NCBI RefSeq assembly: GCF_000224145.3
Contig: NC_020175.2
Location: 2,106,520 to 2,170,519, forward strand
Direction of reading: 5' to 3'
DNA length: 64,000 nucleotides
Source of the DNA: Ciona intestinalis
Lineage: Eukaryota > Chordata > Ascidiacea > Phlebobranchia > Cionidae
The position numbers and the translations under genes were made by a program. Numbering within the stretch: position 1 is the stretch's first letter; every line of letters begins with the position of its first letter. The notes beneath the pieces were generated by a model. The model did no database searches, was not told the DNA's origin, and saw only the letters and a list, made by a program, of their open reading frames with translations. This document shows positions 21,697-64,000 of this stretch, piece after piece.

Positions 21697-22272
21697 ATAT
21701 AGTACAATGGGGGAAGATGGGACACTTGAGCACATATTGCCAAATATTTCCAAAATCAAAACAGATGACGGTTTTGGGGTAATACCACGAATTAGTACTA
21801 TCATTCCTTTATTAATTGACAACAATTTAATAAAATATAACAAAACACACAAGAAGTTATTTAGCGATCCGCACAACAGGTGAAATTTTACAAATTCGAA
21901 AAAACACAGGATAAGATGGGACAGTTTAAAATCATTGTTAAATTTGAAAGCTATGAAACTAGTTTAATCGTTCGCACACGCAAACTAAAAAAGTTCTTCG
22001 GCTTTACTAGGTTTTAGCGAGCATTAAAAAATAGCACCTTACTATTTCGCACTTTTTACCTGTTCAAAGTATACTGTTTCTATTTTACATATTTTTTTTA
22101 ATATTTAAAAACAGTAATCAGCTTGACGGGCGTTTTATAAAGTCGTGATAATACTGTCGAATAATCCTGTAACCTTATTTTCTTGATTTTTATTAATTGG
22201 GAGTCCGTAAAAGGAAAATTAAAAAAAAGTCTTGTCTGACAAAGTGTCCCATCTTCCCCCACCTTGCTATGT
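21697..22272. mobile_element. Long (about 575 bp) relative of the GGGGAAGATGGGACA MITE
   Basis: The left end reads 'tagtacaatgggggaagatg' then ggacactt, and the right end 'gtgtcccatcttcccccacc' then ttgctatgta. These are inverted repeats of about 30 bp. The interior is unlike the 190-bp copies and contains a further 'gataagatgggacagttt' at about 21911. It may be closer to the parental element, but it has no transposase ORF. Confidence 0.75.
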
Positions 22273-22890
22273 ACAAGTTACTCAGACGTAGGGTCCATAT
22301 CGATGTTTTTTGAAGAGTCATCCAAAGAACCATGGAGTGACAGGCTGCAGTAGACCGGAGTCATAGAAATAAGTTTAAAAAATATGCCTAATTTGTTTTC
22401 TGTGTCGAAAAAATTAAAAAACCAGATTTAGAAGCGGTGAATTTGTGACATTTTAGTCATTTAATAGGGGTAATTGTATAGATTTTTGCAAAGAATGTTT
22501 TATAAGGTAAATATATGCTATTTTATGCCTTTCCACAAAAGAAAATCGCAAACAAAACCTAATAAGTTCGTTTAAATTCATTGCTAAAGTCATCGCTTTT
22601 GCTCGATTTTGGAAACAAGATAGCGACAGTTAGACTACTCGGTGTTTCTACGACACTGATGTAGACTATTGGGATCGCCTAGGTAAAATAGGGACCGCCT
22701 AATCTTACATTTATCTAATTTGACGCGGTTTTACACTTTCATGTGATTATGTTGCATTCATGTTAATTTCGGCGATGTTACACTTTTTTGAAATGCCAAT
22801 CACGAACTTAGTGATGTACATTTACGTGATAATCGTGTCCTTTTAATAGGTATAGACTCTCTTGTTGTTAAGCAATTGTGTGCAGATATT

Positions 22891-23380
22891 ACAGAAGTAA
22901 AAAAAAGTATAACACAACTGCTTAAAACCGCGATACATTCTTCTTTCTACTCACGTGACCGCCAACTCCGTCCCCATTTCGCTTGGTCTCCATTGTAAAA
23001 GATAGGAGCATAGACGATTTAGGAGGTTTTAGCTGTGTATTTCAAAAACTACACTAACTATTCCACTTTATTACGCCAATATGTTTTTTGATAAGTTAAC
23101 GCTTACAGTTTAGCGCTTGTTTAGAAAATTTAATTATTTATTAAATTTAAAAAAAACGTTTCAACAAACATTTGTTAGATATATATATATATATATTTAA
23201 AAAAAAGTTTTTTTTCCCATAGATTGAAATTAAGTCAAAAAACGAAGATAAACTACGTAAAACGCCCTGAACTCCATTGACTACAATAGCAAACGGGAAC
23301 GACTCGCAAAAAAGAGAGTGTATCATGCTCTCTTCTTTACCGACATTAGAGATGCGCGTTCTATTCTTTTTTATTTCTGT
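22891..23380 (-). mobile_element. ACAGAAAT-family MITE, full-length copy (490 bp)
   Basis: The left end reads ACAGAAGTAAAAAAAAGTAT and the right end, from outside, ACAGAAATAAAAAAGAATAG. In between lie 'ctcacgtgaccgccaactcc', 'gttaacgcttacagttt', 'gggaacgactcgc' and 'cattagagatgcgcgttc', in the same order as the copy at 9410-9907 read in reverse. This copy defines both ends of the family best. Confidence 0.8.
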
Positions 23381-23748
23381 GGGAGGTATTCGACATATAA
23401 TCGAATCTTGAATTGGTGGTATAAGGTACTCAAAACAATTGCCGAAAACGATCGATAATATAAGGTACTCAAAACGAAAAAAAAAAACGATTTAAATCAT
23501 AATTTAATGCCCCTAAACTTGTAAATTGCACTTGCAAGTTACCCCACCCCCTTTTTGTGATTTCAAAGTCGAGTGTTTTTCTTTCGCTACAGCGAACAAT
23601 TGGAGATTCATTATAACAGCCACTTGAAGATTTCCGTCTGAGCTAAAATTTGATGCATTATTATAGGAAAATCGCGATTTAAAATTTAGGCTCATGCATA
23701 TAATTGGTACGAAGTATATTGTTAATAAACTCTAATGTATTAACTTCT

Positions 23749-23962
23749 GGTTACACAAAGAGTAACACTGTAGGGTAAAACGTTTATTTAAAAAACTGGG
23801 TTGACGTCAAAAATCTGGAGATCTGTTGTTTTGGTGAGTGCGGGGTTGTATATAATATAAATATGTTTATCGTAATTCTTGTATTTTCTAACATAACTGT
23901 AAAGGTAAACTTTAAAATTCTAAATAAACGTTTCACTTTATAATGTTACTCTTTGTGTGACC
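23749..23962. mobile_element. Putative MITE with GGTTACACAAAGAGTAACA termini
   Basis: The left end GGTTACACAAAGAGTAACA and the right end, read from outside, GGTCACACAAAGAGTAACA differ at one position over 19 bases. They are about 175 bp apart. The interior is AT-rich and non-coding. No second copy was seen in the window, and I could not define a target duplication. Confidence 0.6.
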
Positions 23963-25202
23963 TGTTTAAAATATAGGCCTTTAACTTTAAACCTGAATAG
24001 ATTTTTGGTTGTGTAATAGATTGTGAATGGTGTTATATAATACAGACAACTGCTCTATCTACAGTTTTTAGACAAATATAGTTTAATTTTTCCAATAGTT
24101 TGTGCAAAAAATATGGCATAGTTTTACAATAAACTATGTAAGTACATTATTAAATGTTTTTCCACCTGTAAACAGATTATTTACATCATATTCAAAGAAA
24201 TTTGTGGTTTCATCACTGTACAATTTAACCAAAATCTTATATATCTATAAAGAACTGTTAAAGCAACAAATTTTTAAAACTTAGTAGCTTTTTGAGATAA
24301 AATACTAAGATAAAAATTTCACACATTATTTTTATTAAGTTTAATTATAAACACAATAAATAATTATATTTCCAAATATTATTATTTAAATATTGTCTAA
24401 CCTTTATAAATAATATATATAAATATATATGATTTGTGACTTCGACTGAATTCTCCATCTTGCAACACTGTGATTTAGGAAACTAGGCTAGTAATAGTGC
24501 CGTCTTTTTTATCATTGATGACGTCATAAGCATTTTGGTTCAGTCAGAGATTGACAATAAAGTTCGGTGCTCGGCAAACCGTAATTTCTAAAACTTCAGC
24601 ACATCCTTAAATTAAAGTTTTTGCGAATAGTTTTTTAATAAAGCACTTATTTTCACCTGAATCACCCTCCTTTTTACCCTTATGTAACTAAGTATGATCA
24701 GAAATAGCTAAACTGCCCTATTTAAAGAACTAGACATAGCAACTGTGATTTTAATTCAACAAACTTTGAATTTAGTTTAAAATAAGCATAAAAAGGATGA
24801 ATATGTAACATCCTGGTTACGCCACTAGGTAAGATAATTGCCCACAAATCATAGTTCTTCTTAAAGTTGTGGACTTGCCCAGTATTGACCATTTTTGTTT
24901 TTGTAAAAAACTTCTACAAATGAAATAAGTGTCACTAGGCGAGATTACATTTGTTTTTTTTTAATCATAATGTTAGGTAAGAGAATGCCAAATGTGCATT
25001 TTTTATTTCATGCATGTTCTAGCACATATTAGCAAATTACTATTTCAATGGAAATAATGTGAATAATGTTGGGAAAATTGAGATCAGACTATATGAAAAT
25101 CTCAATAAAATCTAGATTTTGAAAAAAGTAGTTTAGAATATCTAGTTATTCTGTTATTCTTTTTTGGGGAATTACCTTTATTAGGTATAGACCATCCCTA
25201 TG

Positions 25203-25639
25203 TAGGGATGTACAAGAATAGTTAGGTAGGTATTCTAAAATATCCTAGAATGGTTTATTTCGAACCTAAAATTCTGAATCTAGAATTTCAAATCTTTTTT
25301 TTTGTATTACAATATTACATTTACCCACATAAATTAGTTTATTCATGCTTTAACAGTAGCCTTGCTGGATGTTAAGTATAAAAGATATCTATAAAAATTA
25401 TCCCATTAGGTAATTGTTGCGCTGTGATACTCAGTTACCAAAATGTTGCGCAACCCCACAAAATCAAGGATATATAACTGTTTTCACAAATATTATTTTT
25501 ATAAAGTTGTTAAGGTACTTCAAGATATGATGTATGATGACGTCATTAAACAAAATACTAAATCCCATAATTAAATTCGAACATAAAGAGATTCAAATCT
25601 TACAGTCACAGATTAGAAATTCTGTATTGTGCATCCCTA
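25203..25639. mobile_element. TAGGGATG-family MITE, degenerate copy
   Basis: The left end is TAGGGATGTACAAGAATAG and the right end TTGTGCATCCCTA, with interior phrases 'tattctaaaatatcctagaa', 'gatgacgtcattaaac' and 'gagattcaaatctta' that also occur in the intact copy at 47956-48378. The flanks do not show a clean duplication. Confidence 0.65.
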
Positions 25640-25953
25640 TTTGAACCCAACCTCAAAAAATATCACATCCCTTAATCAATAAATGGGAGCATAATTATTC
25701 TGCGTTTTTTGTTTAATCAATAAAGTGCAGAATTCCGTAAATTGCATTACATGGTTATTGCCACTAGGTCCATTGACTTTTCTGTTTTAGACTTAAATTC
25801 AATACTTTCTGTATTTTTCATAGATAATTAGGATTTTGTAATATTTGCATGATACAGTTTACGTTAACTGCTATCTTTGTAAATTTTGTCTGTCATCGGG
25901 TATAAAAAGGTACTGCTGGTGTATTAACCCATTTCCATTCCACCCTTTTGAAC

Positions 25954-25965
25954 AATGAGCCACTA
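25954..25965 (+). other. Three-codon upstream ORF before the MARK start
   Basis: ATG AGC CAC TAA lies 15 nt upstream of the assigned MARK start at 25981. The context (aacaATGa) has A at -3. Whether it is in the mature 5' UTR depends on the unmapped transcription start. Confidence 0.4.
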
Positions 25966-25980
25966 ACTTGTGGAATTGGA

Positions 25981-44734
<18,754 letters not shown>

Positions 44735-46610
44735 ACCAAATTCTCTACCAAGCGTCTAACTCAGCAATCTGCTGCAACTAGTAAAAGAATTAAAACTCAC
44801 GTATACCGGTTTCGCTTCTAGTAGCGAAAGTCGACTGTAGAAACCATTTTAATGGCACTCGCTTCAGTACTGTTTGTCCATTTTGTTCAGTTTTTTAAAC
44901 ATGCCTTTTTGATGGACCAGCAACTTTTTCATTTCGTATTATCAAGTGACTTTTGTTGCAATGAGGTTGAGTCGACTATCCCTGACCAGCACACTTAAGC
45001 TGCAAGAGATGTTTCCTTGATTGTGTTCGATTCCTCTCTAGCTATGTAGTGCAAGCAAATCTATTATTCTTAATATTTTTTTCCTAATGCGAATGGCAGC
45101 GGTGTAACGCTGCGTATTTAGAATCCGCTTAGACAAATTTTGCCCCACCTTTGTACACTCTGGTATATGACGAGAGGCGTCATATCAAAAAGCGATCATT
45201 GCTGTCCTGAACCCTATTCTCTTGCTGCATAATGATTTTGCCAACGTTTGTAGTATTCGCCTCTCTCCTTTTCCCTGTGAGAGAATCGCCGCTCTCTATT
45301 TCCCCCATATTGGAATCCACAGCCTGGTGTCATTCGGCGATCGAAGCTTGAACATCTAACGTCACACGTTAATGATGACGTCATTGTAACCAAGCTTTTT
45401 AGGGTTGTACAAACTCGGTGCAAGTGTGGTACATGTTGTTCAGTAATAAATGTTATCACACTTCAAAAAATGGTGTTGCTTTGAAGGTCTATTTATCCTT
45501 TCAGAACATAAAAGTTGCAGCATCCCAATGTACAGCAACATAGTGTAGCTGGAGTTGTTCAGTAATAAATGTTATCACACTTCAAAAAATGGTGTTGCTT
45601 TGAAGGTCTATTTATCCTTTCAGAACATAAAAGTTGCAGCATCCCAATGTACAGCAACATAGTGTAGCTGGAAGAAAACAAAGAACTTGTCGATGGGAGA
45701 AGGCAAGAATATGTGTGACTGATTAAAAACTTAACGATACTTTTGCCCCTTAATAAAAAGCTGCTGCATTTGACATAACTGGATAGCCTTTTATTAGCCA
45801 AAACAAGAATGAATTGTTAATTCTGTACACTTACCCATTATTGGGGATACAAAAACTATCTAATATTAATTGACATTAAAAACGGGCGAGTAAAAGTAGC
45901 TTGCCAGTTCTGGGAACAAAAAAAAACAATAAAACAACAAAGAGGGGATTTCTGATCAAATAAACAAAATCACAACAGCACAGTTGCATTTGATCAGTAA
46001 ATTGAGAAAATAAACCTGGTGAGAAATATCTTTTTGACAATAACATGATTATAGGAGGGAATTACCAACAATTGTAGGCATTCGGTGTGATACAAAAACA
46101 TTTTTTCATTGACTGATCAGCAAAGTAAAGGAAAACATGCAAAGTACATGATGGGTTGAAATAGAAACGATGATGCATGCATTTCATTTGTGATTTTATC
46201 AACAGCAGCAATTGATGATTTAAACCAAGTAAGAAAAAGTCCATGCGAGCAGAGGTCGCAAAAACGAACAGTGGTTCAAGCTTGGGGTCTGGGGTGCACC
46301 GTCCGAAACAGTCACAGCTGGTTTTGCATTTGATTTGACTGCGACCTCAGATGAGCCATTGGCGTTTATGGTGCATTGAAACTTGTAGTAAACAAAACGA
46401 TAAGTGCAGGAAAGGTAACGACGATAAAAATGGGTAAGGTACCACAGTCGTCGGCCTTGAAGACTGCCGAAGCCATTTCTGGTTACCTAATGCTGCAGTT
46501 TGCATTTTTCGGCAACGAGCATGTGTGCAACTGCAGAAGGCAGTGAAGAAATTGTCACGGTCTGTTGACGTCTGTAATCTCATCGCGAAGATTTGGGCGG
46601 GAGGAAAACT
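44735..46610. other. Convergent 3' region between MARK (+) and the PKC gene (-)
   Basis: Both genes end here. AATAAA at about 45444 and 45563, in the two copies of the 119-bp tandem repeat, are candidate MARK poly(A) signals. For the PKC gene no poly(A) signal stands out; TTTATT near 45790 on the plus strand is one option. No further gene is recognisable; ORFs of 60-80 codons here lack conservation that I can see. Confidence 0.55.
45435..45672 (+). repeat. Exact two-copy tandem duplication, 119-bp unit
   Basis: The segments 45435-45553 and 45554-45672 appear identical, each starting 'gttgttcagtaataaatg' and ending 'catagtgtagctgga'. The unit carries an AATAAA, so the duplication doubles a possible MARK poly(A) signal. 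Complete identity means it is very recent, polymorphic or an assembly artefact. Confidence 0.9.
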
Positions 46611-62079
<15,469 letters not shown>

Positions 62080-63646
62080 TTCCGAACTAACTGTGGGTAC
62101 TATGCCCTTGGTCTTTCAAATGTAAAACAGGTAGTACAATAAACCTAGGTTAAAATCTGGAAAAACAAATACAAAATAAATGGGTAAGTATTGGGGTGCC
62201 AAACATTAACCCTTTTTCTAGGTGTTTGCTGTTTGAACATTCCGAGTATCTTGTGTATAAAATAAAACTAAATGTAGATAAAATAAGATTTAGGATTTCT
62301 AGCAATGTAAACTTTTTAGGTATTCTAATCCATTTAGAAAACCCTACCCCCTAGTTGTTGCCTATTTTTGCAATTGAGTTAAAAAAGTGTTATTCTGCAA
62401 TCTTCACACCCACAACCACAATTAAGAACTATTTGCGTTTATTCCAACTTTTTTTGTTTGCTCCGTAAATTGCAGTCGCACGTATTTAAAAAAAAACAAA
62501 ATAAAAAAAAAAAAAAACTTTAAAATGCTTGTTACCCCTCACTGATACCCTGTATATTTTTTGGAATGAAGTCGGACAATTATGTTGAAAATTAATTTTA
62601 AAAGTTCTAGAAAACATGCTTAATAATAGTTACATTTTAAAAAATGTGAACAAATAAAACAACCTAAATCACTGTCCATAGTCTAGACCATAAGTAGTTA
62701 AATAAACACCTTACATCTAACTGCCCGAAAGGTGCAATGCTGACTTAAATATTATTTATATTTATATAAAATGTTTAAGTTGTAGAAATATAAGATGCAA
62801 GCCATTAAGAGTATAGCAAACTTTATTATAAACCCTATTTCATAATGTAAACAAATACACAGACAATCTTGTATGCATTACTAACACACTTTGTTTACAG
62901 ACTCTCTGTGACTAGACAAAAAGCAAAAGGTGATAAAATAAATGTCAGTTTAGAAATACAAAATAAATTCTAGTGCGATATCATACTAATGTAAAAGTGA
63001 AACAGATTTTGTTCTGCTCTATGCAGACAATGTACATGATATGTATAAACATTTTTAATTGAATCAATTTATTACTATAAATTTTGCTGTTATTTTTTGG
63101 CAAAGTCTGTTGCTCTTGGCCTTATAAGAAATGTAGCAAATAAACAAAACACGCTCTTAAGAATGGTATTACATTGCATCTAAAACCGGCTTTTGTGAAA
63201 TGGCCGTTTATGGCCACTGACTGCTGTCTTGTTAGCTGCTAAGCTGAATACGTACTTTGCACTCGACACAATCATCCATTTACGTTGTGATTACCGGGAA
63301 GTGATGCGCGCAAAGCACCGCCTCGCGCTGAAGGAAATGCGTTAGCAAAAGGTGACGACGTAATACTAAATTCACCCCCACAGCTTGCCGATGCAGCCTT
63401 GTGGTTCATAATTTAAAAAATACAAAACTCGTGGAGCGCAACCACGGGATATCTGTGTACGCAATATAAAGTTTGCTACTGCGTCACCATATGTTTACAT
63501 ATCCATACTGCCACCTTGTTGTTTCGCTATTTTCAAAATAAATACGATGGGTGGCGCTAAAATTACAAAAAAATCGTTATAAGGTACAGTTGAAGTATCA
63601 TGACATTCTTGGTTGTGCACGGCAGCGTGCGGACGGTTCTCGTAAC
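62080..63646. other. Upstream region of the PKC gene and of the divergent ORF at 63647
   Basis: A splice acceptor (TACCCACAG, minus strand) just upstream of the PKC start suggests that the first PKC exon is non-coding and lies further right, unmapped. Between about 62100 and 63100 the DNA is AT-rich and featureless to my eye. Between about 63280 and 63420 CpG and GC content rise ('gatgcgcgcaaagcaccgcc'), which would fit a promoter. This is inference. Confidence 0.45.
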
Positions 63647-64000
63647 ATGAGCGAAAAAGCTAGCTTTGCTAGGGTGGTGAGCACCCAAAAGATTAATATG
63701 TTTAAACGCCCCAACTGTCTGAGTTTTAAAACAGAAAAGCAAATCAAAAGACACGAAGTGATTGATATCTTAAAGAAAATAGGCTTTGAAAGAAAGAAAA
63801 TTCAGGGAATTGCTGAAATGAAAGGAACAAAAATCGATGTTACTTGCAGCTCAAGAGAAAATGTTCTAGAGCTCAGAGAAATACTATCTAAACGGGAAGA
63901 GTTTTATAATGTACACTTGTACGAATCGGATCATGTTATTGTCATCCTGGGATGGGTACCTGTACCATTTCCTGACCTCTTAATAACCGAATTTCTGCAA
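63647..64000 (+). CDS. Start of a gag/LINE ORF1-like (ZCCHC3-like) protein, 118 codons, open at the window end
   Basis: From ATG 63647 (context gtaacATGa, A at -3) the frame stays open to the last base. It encodes a basic N-terminal segment (MSEKASFARVVSTQKINMFK), then a fold-like stretch with IDILKKIGFERKKIQGIAEM and GTKIDVTCSSRENVLELREI, then VIVILGWVPVPFPDLLITEF. The pattern of a short nucleic-acid-binding-like domain followed by 'V-x-V-x-G-x-P-x-P-x-P' recalls retroelement ORF1/gag proteins and the host protein ZCCHC3, which go on to CCHC zinc knuckles. Those knuckles would lie beyond the edge, so I cannot confirm. It could be an active or dead LINE, or a domesticated gene. The frame is also open upstream of the ATG for at least 90 bases. 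Confidence 0.5.
   Translation, partial: MSEKASFARVVSTQKINMFKRPNCLSFKTEKQIKRHEVIDILKKIGFERKKIQGIAEMKGTKIDVTCSSRENVLELREILSKREEFYNVHLYESDHVIVILGWVPVPFPDLLITEFLQ

Larger units (their letters stand above)
20315..25980. other. Intergenic region between NOC3L and MARK
   Basis: The two genes are divergent, so the region carries both promoters. It contains MITEs at 20437-20605, 21697-22272, 22891-23380 and 23749-23962, a tRNA-derived SINE at 21235-21385, and a degraded TAGGGATG-type element at 25203-25639. The stretches 22280-22880 and 23970-25200 contain short AT-rich ORFs only; I see no conserved protein in them. A fragment near 24560-24612 ('gtgctcggc', 'agcacatcctta') recalls the end of the element at 38044. 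Confidence 0.6.

Noticed and set aside
45214..45459. An 81-codon minus-strand ORF between MARK and PKC
   Set aside because: It lies in the presumed MARK 3' UTR, has no recognisable family and overlaps the edge of the tandem duplication.

Overview
This is a eukaryotic chromosomal window. Most likely it comes from a tunicate of the Ciona type, judging from the compact, intron-rich chordate genes, the AT-rich introns and intergenic DNA, and the many short inverted-repeat transposons; the species cannot be fixed from sequence alone. There is no prokaryotic, phage or CRISPR content. The window holds five recognisable protein-coding genes and the start of a sixth ORF. I rebuilt the split genes exon by exon from conserved protein blocks, reading phase and GT/AG sites.

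Layout from left to right: (1) 174-8796, minus strand: the N-terminal part of an NCoR/SMRT nuclear co-repressor, 16 exons, running off the left edge within SANT2. (2) 8797-13532: intergenic DNA made almost entirely of non-autonomous DNA transposons and a tRNA-like fragment. (3) 13533-16308, plus: a complete carnitine/acylcarnitine carrier, SLC25A20, 8 exons, 301 aa. (4) 16309-18418: repeats. (5) 18419-20314, minus: an intronless NOC3L ribosome-biogenesis gene, 631 aa. (6) 20315-25980: repeat-rich intergenic DNA with a SINE and several MITEs. (7) 25981-44734, plus: a complete MARK/PAR-1 kinase, 23 coding exons, 836 aa, with an in-frame 24-nt micro-exon. (8) 44735-46610: convergent 3' region. 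(9) 46611-62079, minus: a novel-type protein kinase C (epsilon/eta class), 15 visible coding exons; the exon with the ATP-binding lysine is missing at an assembly gap. (10) 62080-63646: probable promoter and 5' UTR DNA. (11) 63647-64000, plus: the first 118 codons of a gag/LINE-ORF1-like or ZCCHC3-like ORF, open at the window edge.

The genes do not form an operon or one pathway: they cover transcriptional repression, mitochondrial fatty-acid import, ribosome assembly, microtubule/polarity kinase signalling and lipid-activated kinase signalling. The more unusual content is the mobile DNA. At least five MITE families can be defined from terminal inverted repeats. Several copies carry perfect 8-bp target duplications, which points to hAT-type mobilisation. 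One family (ends reading GGGGAAGATGGGACA) is present at least nine times, inside introns of both kinase genes and between genes. I see no undescribed multi-gene system here.
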